Counted from the first letter of the stretch, positions 20,128 to 32,490 are shown. The stretch is 64,000 bases of DNA from Siphonodentalium dalli (GCA_032622095.1 CP136066.1:117019319-117083318), one strand, 5' to 3'. Made by a program: numbers and translations. Notes: generated by a model from the letters alone, not told the origin.

Positions 20128-21280
20128 ATGGTATTGAGTAATAAAAAAAGTTATGAGCGACTGAATTTTTGGAATTTCCTGTATTTTCTGGAGTTGAAAT
20201 TTTGGCCTGCGATCACTAATATGTGTATACGCCAATGACGTTATTTTATTTTGAAGTAAACACATGGCGTTTTGTGTACAAATACTACAAAATACCACAT
20301 GGTGCTTTCTAGAAAAAAGTAAATAACTCAAATTGGGCCGAAAAAGACGATCATACAAGCTTCATTTTCAGTTCAAAAATAGATCAGTAGGGTCAAGTAG
20401 GATTTTTTTTACAGCTCATGAATTTGAATGAAATGTAATTTTCATAACAAAACTTGTAAAGCATGTGCTAACATTGGGTGATAGTTACTGACGTTAGCAC
20501 ATATTATGTAAATTAGGGGGAATTTCTTTGCACAATTGAAGTTATTAATACAACAGGAATACGTCATAAAAGTTTCTACCCATAAATCTACTTTTTATGT
20601 CACTTATGAGCCATATAAGGCTATAACCTATACTATACATTCACAACAACAAAAAGCAAGGGCTTATTACAACTCGACAACACTACAGATTTACTTGAAC
20701 TTCGAAATCAGTTTAACTTTAAGAATTAATTTAGGTCAGAACCTGAATATTCTGCTCTTGTATTGATCAGCACAGACAGTCAGACACCAGTCGCCATTTG
20801 TAAAGGTGTATACTATTTGAATTTGTCTCCAAAATGGAATGGAAATTGGACAGTCACAGTTGGATTGGAAGAATGGTCAATTTCTAGGCAATCCCAATGA
20901 TTGAATGAAATTTCAAATATTTGAAATAGAGTCCCCAAATAAATACCCAATTTTTCCAATAACTGTCATGTAATAAAATAAGTGTTCTGTCCTCTGTTCA
21001 ATAATCATGTGTACGGTGCATGTGGCAATACCTTCTGGTCAAGGTGAAAATGCATGTGGATCACAAAGCATGCGAGAAAACAAAAAGAATTCGCGACTTT
21101 CCAAATTCGAGGCACACGCGTTTGAACTTCCGGTTTAGGTGGCACGAGACAATTGAGACTTCTCTTGGTTGCTTGATACTGCTAAGGGGTCCACTCCATT
21201 AGATTACCTGTGATCTTCGGTCTTCTTAATCTTATAAGCCTAGAGGCTTGTGTTGACCTCTTCGTTAGTTCCAAATACTT
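20128..21280. other. intergenic, nothing recognised
   Basis: AT-rich sequence between the long repeat arm and LINE fragment 1. Frames up to 97 codons are open but show no recognisable product. Confidence 0.4.
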
Positions 21281-22135
21281 TTCTGTATCTGTATCTGTAT
21301 TGTTACGTCCAAGATCCCAATAGTGGTAATGTAGGACGGTGACTGGGCAGATGTTAGTTGCGCGGTTTTTGTGTCTCTTCCTCTTTTGCTGGTACTAAAG
21401 CAGCAAGGAAGGTCTCTGGTGATTCCGACGACACAATATAATCATCCAGGTGGTTCCAGTCGATTGTGGTGCGAACAAAGAAGGAGTTCTCGTATTGTGC
21501 ACAGTATGATCGTGGCACTTGGAAGCACTTGTTGTTTTTCGTTTCGTACTTCTTGACCAGGTTTGTTACTTGATGGTCACTGAATGTTTTTGATGTAATC
21601 TTTCTGGTCTCTCTCTTTTTGGTGAGGAAATTGTCGGATGGCATAGCTGGTACCAGGTTCATTACCACCTTGTAAAAATACGACAGCCGCTGGATTTTCC
21701 TCCTCTCGTATAGTGGTGGTAGCTTTAGTTCACTGAGTATGTTCGTCATTGATCCAGGATGGTAGCTTCGATAGTCATTTTTAATGAATCTCCCTGCTTT
21801 CCTCTGTATTTTTTCTAGGAGATCAATTTCTTTTTGTTGGTATGGATCCCAGATGGTTGAGCCATAGTCCATGATGGATCGGACTAGGGATAAGTATGCT
21901 ATCTGTTTGAGTTTTCCTGGCATGAACTTCAGGTTGCGGCGTAGAAAGCCCAGTGTTGAATTTGCTTTCTTTGATATGTTGTTGATATGTGTTGTCCATT
22001 TTAGGTCGTTTGAGATTTCTAGTCCGAGGTATCTGTTGTGTGCCACTTGTTTTAGGTTTTGTCCATCTAGCATATACATCTTGTCAAGTTTCTTTTGCAT
22101 ATGCTCATCACATAGCACTTCTTTGCATTGTAACT
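21281..22135 (-). pseudogene. LINE fragment 1: 3' end of a CR1/Jockey-like retrotransposon
   Basis: An open frame of 254 codons (22118-21354) matches the region following the reverse transcriptase palm in CR1/Jockey-type LINEs. Landmarks are YLGLEISNDLKWTTHI, then KANSTLGFLRR, YLSLVRSIMDYGSTIWDPY and LEKIQRKAGRFI. Downstream of the stop is a short 3' UTR ending in a GATACA-type hexamer run (CTGTATCTGTATCTGTAT on the plus strand at 21282-21300), the microsatellite tail typical of this group. Everything 5' of this part, including the catalytic motifs, is missing, so it is a dead 5'-truncated copy. The frame is uninterrupted, suggesting relatively recent insertion. Upstream it meets a family E element (22186-23785). 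Confidence 0.9.
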
Positions 22136-22185
22136 ATCTGTGACGTTTTTGGCGACGTGCTTGTATTTACAGTGCATTAAAATCG

Positions 22186-23785
22186 TTTTTAGCTCAACTT
22201 ACTTTGTAAGTTTGAGCTATTGACATGGTTTGGCGTCCGTCGTGCGTGTGTCCGTCAACAATTTCCTTTGCCGCGGGCTACAGGTCGTACCTTTGGTCTA
22301 ATCTTTATGAAATTTGTCATGAATGTTGACATTGACATGCAGATGGGAAACGAGTCATTTTTGGGGTCATTCGGTCAAAAAACATGGCCGCTGGCAGCCA
22401 TCATGGATTTCAAAATTCAATCCATTGGCGCGGGATACAGGTCGTACTGTTCGTCTGGTCATCATGAAATTTGTCATGGATCTTAATATTGACATGTAGA
22501 TGGGAACGAGTGATTTTGGGGTTGTTCGGCCAAAAAACATGGCCGCCAGCAGCCATCTTGGATTTTAATCTTTGCATGACTAAATCATTTGGCGCGGGCT
22601 ACATGTCGTAGCTTTGGTCGGAACTTTATGAAATTTGTCATGGATGTTAACAATGAGATGTAGATGGGAACGAGTCATTTTTGGGTCGTTCGGCCAAAAA
22701 ACGTGGCCGCCAGCAGCCATCTTGGATTTTACTCTTTGCATGACTAAATCCTTTGGCGCGGGCTACAGGTCGTACCTTTGGTCTAATCATCATGAAATTT
22801 GTCATGGATGTTAATATTGACATGTAGATGGGAACGAGTGATTTTGGGGTAATTCGGTCAAAAACATGGGCCACCAGCAGCCATCTTGGATTTCACTCTT
22901 TGCATGACTAAATCCTTTGGCGCGGGCAACACGTCGTAGCTTTGGTCGGAACTTCATGAAATTTGTCATGGATGTCAACAGTGACATGTAGATGGGAACG
23001 AATCATTTTGGGGTCTTTCGGCCAAAAAACATGGCCGCCAGCAGCCATCTTGGATTTTACTCTTTGCATGATTAAATCCTTTGGTGTGGGCTACAGGTCG
23101 TACCTTTGGTCTAATCTTCATACAATTTGTCATGGATGTTAATATTGACATGTAGATGGGAACGAGTCACTTTGCGGTCATTCGGCCAAAAACCATGGCC
23201 GCCAGCAGCCATCTTGGATTTTACTCTTTGCATGACTAAATCCTTTGGCGCGGGCTACAGGTCGTAGCGTTGATCGGATCTTCATGAAATTTGTCATGGA
23301 TGTTAACAATGACATGTAGATGGGATTTGTAAACGCTGTTGACATTGACATGTAGATGGGGAACGAGTCATTTTGGGGTCGTTTGGCTAAGAAACATGGC
23401 CACCAGCAGCCATATTGGATTTCACTCTTTGCATGACTAAATCCTTTGGCACAGGCTACAGGTCATAACTTTGGTCAGATCATTATGAGATTTGTAAAGG
23501 CTGTAGATGGGAACAAGTCATTTTGGGGTAATTCGGAAAAAACATGGCTGCCGGTGGCCATTTTATAATTTACTCTTTGCATCACTAAATCCTTTGGCAC
23601 ACCATAATCACCACATCCCTGATTCGATCATTATGAAACCTGTCATGAATGTTGATATTGACATGTACATCTTGTCTTACTTAGACATTTCAATTATAGC
23701 ACCTTTCCTATTCCCCCATTTACTGTCAACTATTAAATTATTCCCCTACCTAAGTTGAGCTACAGTGTCATTGCCACTTTCATTT
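22186..23785 (-). mobile_element. tandem-repeat element family E, copy 3
   Basis: This is the reverse-orientation counterpart of copy 1. It starts with TTTTAGCTCAACTTACTTTG and a stretch containing GGCGTCCGTCGTGCGTGTGTCC. About nine ~160-bp monomers follow (AACATGGCCGCCAGCAGCCA, TCTTGGATTTTACTCTTTGC). It ends with CCTAAGTTGAGCTACAGTGT and CACTTTCATTTT. Monomers are close to those of copy 1, including the two alternating joining segments. It separates LINE fragment 1 from LINE fragment 2. Confidence 0.8.
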
Positions 23786-24685
23786 TGGTTTTTCATTATT
23801 GAATTTAAAATAAAATATGTTGGTCTTCCTCTCCAGGTGTCATTCAGATTCATTGACATCTGTCGCTCCCGTACATAAATCGGTCAGGCTGTTCCAACAG
23901 TTTGTGCTGCGAGGTACGGCACAAAGCTGTTGGCTGTAATGGCTGATGTATTGTTCTAGTGGATTTCTTTTTGCAGTTTGTCTTTGTGTCCTCTTGTGGT
24001 TGTTGAGTATGATTTGTTTGCTGATGGTAGGACTACTGTATCTATTTTGTTTAATACTTTAAACATTTGTATCATATCGCACCTCTCTCGACGGTATTGT
24101 AGTGTCGGTAGTCCAAGGTGTTTATTTCTTCCCTCGTTGTCTAGATATTGCATATTGTTGGTAGTTGTTAGTTTAGTGGATCTTCTCTGGGCGCTTTCGA
24201 TTAATATCTGGTGTTTTCGTAGGTGCGGGTTCCATATTGATGAGGCGCATACTCGACCATTGGTCTGATGAGGGATTTATATAGAATCTTTAGCATCTTG
24301 TCGTCTATGTAGTTGAAGGATCTTCTAATTAGTCCTATTCTTTGATTCGCTTTGTTGACTGCTGTTGATATGATTGTGTGAGTTGAAAGATAGTTCTGAG
24401 TCAAATATAACGCCAATGTCCTTCTCAGATTCAGTTGGTTGGATTTGTATTTCTTTATTTGCTTATTTTATGTGGTGGCTGAATTTTGGGTTATCTCGTC
24501 CTATATGTAGTACTTTGCATTTGGCTGCATTAAATCTCAGGAGCGATCTTTCTGACCAATCTGATAATGTATCTAGGTCTTGTTGAAGTCTCATTTTGTC
24601 TTGGATATCCATGATATCTGTGTATACTTTTGTGTCGTCGGCGAACAGTTTGCATTGCGATTTGATGTTTTGGGTTATATCATCT

Positions 24686-25228
24686 CATATATCTTTTGAA
24701 GACCTCTGTTTGTCTGTTTGTCTGTATGTTTGTTTGTCTGTCATTTATACAAATCTACGATTCTCGACCGATCGGGTCGAAACTTGGTACGTGTGTGTAG
24801 TTTGACCAGGCGGTCGTCGTTGTCGTATTGCCGAGCCCGTGCGACGCCCGTGCAGCGCATGCGCAGACGAGATCTCGGAAACGGGTGGAGTTATCGACTT
24901 GAAATTTGGTATGTGAATGTATCTTGCCCCGGATACGAATTTTATCGGATCGCCGAGCCCGTGTGACGCCAGCTTCGCGCATGTGCAGACCAGATCTCGG
25001 AAACGGGTGGAGCTATCGACTTGAAATTTGGTACGTGAATGTATCTTGCCCCGGATACGAATTTTATCGGGTCGCCGAGCCCGTGCGACGCCAGCTTCGC
25101 GCATGCGCAGACCAGATCTAGGAAACGGATAGAGCTATCGACTTGAAATTTGGTTTTTGAATAGCCCGGACAACGTCGGGCTGGTTAGAGCTATCGACTT
25201 GAAATTTGTTTTTTGAATAGGTCGGGCT
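24686..25228. repeat. ~120-bp tandem repeat block inserted in LINE fragment 2
   Basis: After a TTTGTCTG-rich start come three near-identical units of ~120 bp (GAGATCTCGGAAACGGGTGGA, whose core is TCTCGGAAACGGGTGGA; TATCGACTTGAAATTTGG; TGCCCCGGATACGAATTTTA; TCGCCGAGCCCGTG; GCGCATGCGCAGAC). They end in a small hairpin AGCCCGGACAACGTCGGGCT near 25147. It separates the IYIN and FADD blocks of the reverse transcriptase, so it is an insertion. Long minus-strand frames here are repeat artefacts. Confidence 0.8.
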
Positions 25229-25541
25229 CATCGGCTATTGATATATATGAGGAAGAGTGTTGGTCCCAACACTGAGCCTGGGGGATTCCACTTGTTACAT
25301 CTGATTTTGCTGATAGTAATCCAATTACTCTAACCGATTGTTTCCGTCCTGTTAGGAAGTTGTTTAGCCATCGATGTACATTTCCTTGGATCTTGTTTGC
25401 GTGTAGTTTTGCCATGAGTCTCCTGTGCATGCGGTACTGTATATATCGAATGCCTTACGGAAGTCGAGGTATATAATATCGATGCTTCTACCTTCGTCGA
25501 TGTTTGATGTAAGGTCGTCTTGAACTTCCACTAGTTGTGAG

Positions 25542-25673
25542 CACAGGAGCTTGGAATTTGGTCAAAACCCCTCTTTTATTGGTGGAACCACCACCCGGGG
25601 CCATAGGCCTATGGCCCCGGGTGGTGGTCCCGCCAATTAAAGAGGGGTTTTGACCAAATTCCAAGCTCCTGTG
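25542..25673. mobile_element. 132-bp hairpin MITE with 7-8-bp target duplication (hAT-like)
   Basis: The arms CACAGGAGCTTGGAATTTGG and its complement at the right pair along almost the whole length, centred on AGGCCT. The word GTTGTGAG flanks it at 25534-25541 and again at 25673-25680, an 8-bp duplication sharing one base with the arm. It interrupts the LINE fragment between the NQHGF..KILRLTT and LVEVQDDL segments. The duplication length points to hAT. No coding capacity. Confidence 0.9.
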
Positions 25674-27243
25674 TTGTGAGACGCAGGATCTTTTTGCCCA
25701 TAAAGCCATGTTGGTTATATGTAAACAATTCGTTATCTTCTAAGTACTCCATGATGTTACCCCTTACTATTTTCCCATTAGTTTACATATGATGCTCGTG
25801 AGGTTGACGGGTCTATAGTTTTCGGCTTTCTTCTTGTTTCCTTTCTTGAATATTGGGCATACAGTAGCATTTCTCCAATCTGTTGGAACCTCCCCCGCGG
25901 CTATTGATCTTTTAAAAAGGTATGTCATAGCAGGACAGATACTGCTTGCAGCTTCTTTCAGAACTCGAGGATGCAGTTTGTCTTCTCCTGGATATTTTGA
26001 CGTGTCCAGTTCGAGCAGGTGTCTCATTACAATTTCTTCGTTCACAACTATATCTTTTAGCTCGACACTGTTTCTATGGGGAAAGGAACCTATGCATCTC
26101 CTTCAATTGTATAGACACTGCTGAAGTATCTATTTAAAACTTCTGCCTTTTCTGCATCTTCACTGCTGATTGTTCCATAGTCTCTCTGTATATCCCCCAT
26201 CCCTGCTTTGACTTTTGTTTTGCTTCGTATATAGTTCCAAAATGTCTTCTGGTCACTTTTGATACTCTCGGCTAGTTTTTTCTCATAGTTTTTGCGTGCT
26301 ATTCTGCATTCCCGTGTTGCTTTATTTCTTGCTTGAATGTATTCTCTGTATTTTGAGTCCTTCTTTTTTTCCACTTTTGGTGCTTCTCCTTAACTGCCTT
26401 CAGTGCTGATACTGTCATCCATTTTTGCTTCTTATTGCTTGACTTCATGACTGATGTTGGTATATGTTTATTTGATGCTTCCAGTATGCATAGTATAAGC
26501 ATAGTCCTCTCGGAGTGACTTCATACAACCAAGCGCATTGAAGTCGCTTCCAGCGGAGTGGCAATGAAATACAAGAAAACCATAGTCAGAAATGATAACG
26601 CCACCAATATCATATTATTAGCCATAAATATAAATTATAATACAATTATACTATAAACTATCTTTCAAATTTTACGTGGGAAATTTGCATACTTCCATAT
26701 TTCAAGTTTTCCCGTTTCTCGTGTTATACATTTGGGTGATTCTACGGTAACTGAGCAAAACACTGTCCATGCAATGGGCACAATTCACCACAAGACAAGC
26801 AATGCTCATCTCGAGCAAGTAAAATGGCCATCATTTTAAAACTGAGAATCCAGGCATTAATTAGATACCAAAATTAAGTGATTACCATACTCCGGTATGG
26901 GTCTTAGGCATGACGATAACCGGCAATATACCACGAAACTGCATGTCCCAGAGCAGACACGCCCAATTTCTCCGATTTTTCTTATGCACTGGCGGATGTG
27001 TATTCAAAACCGAAATCCACCTTCTGGTGTGGAATTTCGCAAGGAATCTAATGCCACCAAAATTATTCATAGATACCAAATAAGCATCCTACAAAAAGCT
27101 ATTTATTTGTCCCAAAAACGTTGTCCCGTGATCCAGAATCATTACACTAACGCGAGCCTGAAATGTTTTGCCACGTTTCCATTTGGTGTCAATTGTATAT
27201 CACATCTGTCGCAACGTGAACGGAAACTTCCATGTTAACAATA

Positions 27244-28236
27244 AAAAACTAGAATGCACTCAGAGAGATGCCAACGTGCGCAAAAATGTAATAAACAATA
27301 ATTTAAAAAATAATTTCACTGTATTTTACTTAATTTATTTAATTTAATTTAATGTTAGCAAAAAAAGACAATTACCATTTCTCATTTCATCACAGATAAA
27401 AGGCAAATTACTATATTAATCATTTAAGTAATTAAAACCAATTCCATGTTGCCGAAAGGATGAGACTTTAATATCGATTACATTTTTTTCAGCGGCATAT
27501 TTTGATTTTCATTTTCCGATAGTCAAAGTTGACCAAAGGAGCAATTATAAGAAATAATTAATACTATTTGTGTAAATATTGATAGCAGCCAATATATGCA
27601 ACAATAAATATCAATAATTAATCAATAACGATCATTTTATGTAATAATAAACTCTTCAAACGGTGTTTGTGTCAACAAATGCGTTTTGTTTTGTGTTACG
27701 TCATTCGTCGTATTTGACCCGGAACTCGGCTGAAGTTTAGGCTATTCAGCCTATTGCGTCGAATTACGAAATCGCGTTTTGAATGTCTCTCTTTTCCCGC
27801 ACGATAATAAGAGGTCTTCGCACGAACCAAAAATGATAAAACTTCCCAATTATAAGTAAAAATACCCAAAATGAAGGAGTCTATGTAGGTCCCGAAGGAG
27901 TCTATAGACTATTTGATGTAGAGTTCTGATGGAGAAAATGTATGTCGATTTATTTTTGTCATAACTCTGACGTATTTTGACCTGGGAGAAAAAATCGAAA
28001 TCGAGGCTCACTACGAGCATGCCAGTTTTAAATATAGAAACAGGGAATCCTGACAAATGGCGATATCGGCGACAAACAAATAATCGAAAACAACACATAA
28101 AATAAACATAGCAATAACGCGGCACAGTAAAAATGTCAGAACGCCACGAGGTTTTACGTCGTTTTTGGCGACGTCATGGAGTGTGACACCAACCTACGAA
28201 TCTGTCTGATCGCCATACTGTTGCGCGAGCGCACGT
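27244..28236 (-). repeat. long dispersed repeat, right arm (inverted relative to 18689-20127)
   Basis: Reverse complement of 18689-20127 without the 500-bp element C. It begins AACTAGAATGCACTCAGAG and ends GCGCGAGCGCACGT. At the site where element C sits in the other copy there are about 60 unrelated bases bordered by TTAA. A 14-base deletion relative to the left arm lies near 28190. Confidence 0.85.
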
Positions 28237-29029
28237 AAATATGTTTCCTGAGTATTCGTGAAATTCTCACGGAAATTAACATTTGAATCGCCGGATTTTG
28301 TACCGTATATTTATTCACCGTCATTACACTAACGCGGAACACTAAAATACTATATGCATTGACTGAACATTAAACAGCTTTGATAAAAGCATCTGAGGTA
28401 AGCGTGTTCATAAACTAGTTGATTGGTTTGGTTGTCGATATTCAAAAATGTTATCACATGATGAACGCGAAATCGTCATTACACTAACGCGTCATTACAC
28501 TAACACTGTTTGCGTTAATGTAATGATGCTGCGTTGGTGAAATAACGTGTTTTCATTATAGTCCAGTCTCATGGTGTAACAATTGTGCAAAATGTGATAC
28601 AATCATGAAACTTGGCATATATGTTTCTCGTGCACTAGTGTCGACTAGTCATCATTTTCAGATATGGCGGCAATGGCGGCAGGTCTTTTCTTAGCAACTG
28701 TTGCTAGGCAACTGCCCAACATCGAATAAAAGCATTGATATGACTGATGACTGATATTATGGCAGTTTTAACAAACTAAAATACGCCATGTATCATTTTT
28801 ATGGTGAAAACAATTATAATAGTTGTTGTTAGTGTGGATCTGACAGGAAAATTACCATATTTCTTACTTACAAGGTTGATAACGGTTGTTAGGGACATAC
28901 CCGAAATCGAAAAACGTACATATGACTGCTATTATGGCAATTTTAACAAACTAAACTGCACCATGTAGCATTTTGTCGATGAAAACAATTATTTTTCTTT
29001 CCACAAAGGCATCGTCAACATACTTTTCT

Positions 29030-29440
29030 CGGTCCATGACGTAGATATATCATGTATACGGGGCTGGGTCCATAAATGTCCTACATATAGACACCTGCTC
29101 ATTCTTGGGTACAGTGTCATACCATACCGTTATCGACCTGTGTCCCGTCGACTCCCATGACCTACATATATGACCCTCGGTCCATGGCCAGCCTTCAGCA
29201 TGGTGGCATTGATGCATGGACTATTCAAAGGGACCACCACCCATGATCTTTATATAGGGCATTGGTCCAATATATATATGTGTAGGATGATACGTGGCAT
29301 AACTGTCCGATGTGTCCATATCCTAAAATACATATGGACATCCTATTGATCCATGATATACTACAGACAATGTGCATGATATACATATAGGCAGCTGAGT
29401 CCACGGCCTAACTATGGGCACCTGGGTAGTTACACCATGT
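29030..29440. repeat. degenerate minisatellite, ~50-bp period
   Basis: The words CCATGACCTACATATA, TCCATAAATGTCCTACATATA, CCATGATCTTTATATA and CCATGATATACTACAG recur with GGG(T/C)C-type linkers. This indicates an old, strongly diverged tandem repeat inside iteron element 1. Confidence 0.45.
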
Positions 29441-30506
29441 AACAGCGCCATGGTCCGTCTGCGGTCAGAAACACTTCTGGTTAGTTGCTAATATACCTAG
29501 TTCCAAGTTGTCATTTAAAATTCGAAAAACAGAAGAGTGTTGTCATTTTCATATAACACACATAATAATTCGATTGTATCTTTATAAGGTTTCATGGACC
29601 AAAATATCCTGAGCTGTATCTGATTTCGCCCATCACTGTTTACGTGTGGAGAAGGCGAGCAAATGTTATGACAACCTATACCCGGGGAAATTATCCCCAT
29701 CCTCGAAGATACATACATGTAACAATTAACTTGTGTTTGACGGGCAGGGGCGGTAATAAATGGTGGGAAGGCTGGGTGGTCTCCGCAATTATGTATCCAG
29801 TTGTACCCTTTCATCACCAGATTTTTGTTGGAGAGGGGAGGGGTGGAAGCTCAAAGGATTTTTCAGCACTTTGAGGGAGAAGGCAATCCACATGAATTAA
29901 CTCTCGCGAACACTCATCAGTCTAGAACGTGAAACCCTGGTCTCCTTTAAAGTTCTATATTTTTCCTGAGTTAGAAACTCGAAGTTGACGTTTCATATAT
30001 AGGGGGTTCGGAATCGCTGTCAGAGCATTGACATTTACAACAAACATTCCAGGGAAGGCAACGCCGGCCGGGCCCCTTATTTCGCACACCATGCACTGAC
30101 GCAATTTGGCTTCATTGACATCTTTAATTGATTGCATTTTCAATGAACTATAGAAAATAGAAATTGACTCTGATGGGCTCCAGAATCACATCAAAGCAGT
30201 GAATTTTCACAAAGTTCCCCGATGGAGGCCGCCCAGGAATTTAGCTTCTATATTAGCACGGTAATGGCACCTTAAACTGATCGTTGTTTTTCTCAATTAG
30301 AGATTCGAAATTGAGGCCTAGAATCGCTCTGGGTGCACTGAGTATACACATATTTTCCCAAGGGGCGCTGGGGGAGGATCACCAGACCCAATCCGCAGGA
30401 TGGGGCCACACGCACAATCTCTTATACTCTATACACTACGCGCATTCGGCATCAGATTCGTAACCGCCCACCGTAAAAGCTGGCTACGGGATAATCCAAA
30501 TCAAAG

Positions 30507-30553
30507 CCTTCTACTGATGGTCAATATAGCGACCACTGACCACCAGTAGAAGG
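30507..30553. repeat. 47-bp hairpin
   Basis: CCTTCTACTGATGGTCA pairs with TGACCACCAGTAGAAGG (16 of 17 positions) around a 13-base loop. Direct copies of GGCTACGGG-type words flank it at 30482 and 30562. Confidence 0.6.
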
Positions 30554-31469
30554 ATCGGATTAGCTACGGGCTTGTTACACACCCGACAGCAACATACCTC
30601 TTTATTCATCATAATGTGGACATCCGCACTTACCCCAAAACATATATCTAAGGTTATAATATGTATCGTATAATATGTACATGCACCACTGGTGTCGCAT
30701 GGTCATTTCATCAGCCATCTACTGTCCAACAGGAGGATATAACGTCATTACACTAGCGGTGCGTCATTACACTAACAAAATCGTCATTACACTAACGCTA
30801 AGGATTATCAGCTGAGCTATCCGAAAGATATATACAATGAATCTCCCATTCCATCGATTTATTCTTCGTGGATGTTTAATTTAGTTTAAACATATTTATT
30901 TGTCTAATTTATGTAACATATTATATATGACACAAACATTTTTATATACAGACAATGGGATTGGAGGACAAGTGCTGACTCACTTATGGGTACCCCCTCT
31001 CCACATGAAAGTGGTTACGTCCGAGAATATTTAAGAAGTGTTCAGAAGAATGGGCGAAAAAATACACATGTTTGTGCCTCGAAAATTCAGATGAAGCTTT
31101 TATTTTCAGAACTAGAACCTCCCCGGCACTCCGAAAATTGCGAAGTTGCCAAGGAACGCGAATAACCATAATAAATGGCCATATCTTCGTAACTATACAC
31201 ATGGTGCCTGCTTGAAATGATGATAAAGTGCGTTAGTGTAATGACGTTTCTGGTTTACACTAACGGTCTAAAACACCCAAAATGAGAAAATAATCAGCAA
31301 ATAATTTTTACCAACCACATTTCTCGAATATTTATGACTAACTACACATAATGTGCCCTATCATACACCACAGAACGAAGTTTGTATTTCTGATGTACCG
31401 GGATACTCAAATTGCCCAGTTACCGTAGAATCACCCACTACTTTCTTCAAACTGTCTTCTTTATTACAC

Positions 31470-32045
31470 AAGCTGATGGGCCCGACTTCGTCCGGGCTGT
31501 TTCCCATCTGATTTCCGGCGAAATGCGCGATTTGACCTTGAATTGACTATTTCAAAAGTCAAGGTCAGGTCAGGTTCATGATTTGACCCGTCCAAAACAC
31601 CCCCACCCGGAGAAAAGTACCCCTAGGTATAAAATTTCGTCGAAATCCGTCCGTTTTACCCCACTTGACCTTTAATTAACAATTTTTAAGGTCAAGGTAA
31701 GGTCGGAGTCACGATTTGACCCGTCCAAATCAGTCCCCCGACAAAAATACTCATAGGTATCAAATTTCGTCGAAATCCATCCGTTTTACCCGATTTGACT
31801 TTTGATTGACCACATTGAGGGTCAAGGTCACGTCGAGGTCACGATTTGACCGTTCAAAACACTCCCCGGACAAAAGTATCCCTAGGTATCAAATTTCGCC
31901 GAAATTCGTCCGTTTTACCCAAATTGACCTTGCATTGACAGTTTTAAAGGTCAAGGTCAGGTCGGGGTCACGATTTGACCCGTCCAAAACACTTCCCGGA
32001 CACAAATACCCCTAAGTATCAAATTACGTTGAAATCTATGGAAAG
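31470..32045. repeat. tandem-repeat element family B, copy 1
   Basis: It starts with a hairpin word GCCCGACTTCGTCCGGGC (about 31481-31498). Four degenerate ~125-bp monomers follow, with CGATTTGACCCGTCCAAAAC, AAGTACCCCTAGGTAT, CAAATTTCGTCGAAAT, CCGTCCGTTTTACCC and AAGGTCAAGGTCAGGTC. It directly follows the right end of iteron element 1. The same head and monomer appear at 44.76 kb. Confidence 0.75.
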
Positions 32046-32049
32046 CCGA

Positions 32050-32490
32050 AGAGGACATGTTAGTTGCTAATTGCTAGATATACGACGCACGACTTGTCGC
32101 GGTATTTTAAAGGTGTTTCAAACTAGGAGATAGAAGTATTCTGCGTTTCAAATGGTGATGAATTATAGTATTTTATTCAAATTTTATGGCATAAATTGTT
32201 ATTAAAACCGTATATACTATAAAAACATGAATGACTCGAAAATTAAGTGGGCCTTTAAACAAAGTCACAATTGCAGTTAGGCTCATCTCATACTCGTCTA
32301 TTCAGCGATATTCTGCTGCGCATTTTGTTATAGCCTCCAGTATTCATTGAGCGTTATAGCCCCACTGTTATAATTCGCCTTTAACAGGCGTACTCTTGCC
32401 TCAGATTATTGAGATATTAGGTCACACGTAATGACATTAAATCGCATGGAAACATAGCAATTGTGTGGGCTGCTTGGTGTGAATATGTAA
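32050..32490. other. intergenic, nothing recognised
   Basis: AT-rich spacer without exon candidates. The phrase AGGTCA.ACGTAATGACATTAAA occurs twice (about 32419 and 32502). Confidence 0.35.

Larger units (their letters stand above)
23830..26510 (-). pseudogene. LINE fragment 2: broken CR1/Jockey-like reverse transcriptase
   Basis: Reading 26510 to 23830, pieces of one ORF2 follow in the right order. A linker region (KKDSKYREYIQARNKATREC) comes first, then PGEDKLHPRVLKEA and FKKGNKKKAENYRPVNLTSI. Palm motif A follows as YLDFRKAFD (about 25500-25465), then SGIPQ with a frameshift into GSVLGPTLFLIYIN (about 25300-25232). The catalytic FADDTKVY (about 24645) and the post-palm block LGLPTLQYRRERCDMIQMFKVL (around 24115-24055) complete the series. 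The endonuclease is missing. The frame is broken by shifts, a ~540-bp tandem-repeat block (24686-25228) and a 132-bp palindrome (25542-25673). It is inactive and belongs to the same broad group as fragments 1 and 3. Confidence 0.9.
27139..31266. repeat. scattered 17-bp iterons of element 1
   Basis: Copies of (C)GTCATTACACTAAC(GC) start at 27139, 28319, 28474, 28491, 30743 (one change), 30761 and 30781. Inverted copies lie at 28512-28526 and 31230-31246, with a partial copy at 31254. Spacing is irregular, from adjacent to over 2 kb, which rules out a satellite array. Both orientations occur. Copies form three groups near 28.4, 30.75 and 31.24 kb. Confidence 0.85.
26734..31436. mobile_element. 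4.7-kb iteron element 1 with 20-bp identical inverted ends
   Basis: The left end reads GGGTGATTCTACGGTAACTG (26734-26753) and the right end is its exact reverse complement (31417-31436). Inside, the word CGTCATTACACTAACGC or a close variant recurs about ten times (see separate entry), and the right arm of the long dispersed repeat (27244-28236) lies within. I find no transposase or other recognisable protein. Target duplication is not evident. The ends and the style of internal repetition are shared with 35722-36994 and 40702-42939. Between features (28240-29030, 29440-30500, 30560-30740) I see no genes. Confidence 0.7.

Noticed and set aside
24745-25104. 119-codon minus-strand frame
   Set aside because: It is produced by a ~120-bp tandem repeat inserted in the LINE remnant; the three units give near-identical peptide blocks.
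18689-28236. Polinton/Maverick with long terminal repeats
   Set aside because: None of the expected proteins (protein-primed polymerase, integrase, packaging ATPase, capsid) is present between the arms; the content is LINE debris and tandem repeats.
27139-31266. Repeated CGTCATTACACTAACGC as a CRISPR array
   Set aside because: Spacing ranges from zero to over 2 kb, copies occur in both orientations, and the window is from an animal genome.
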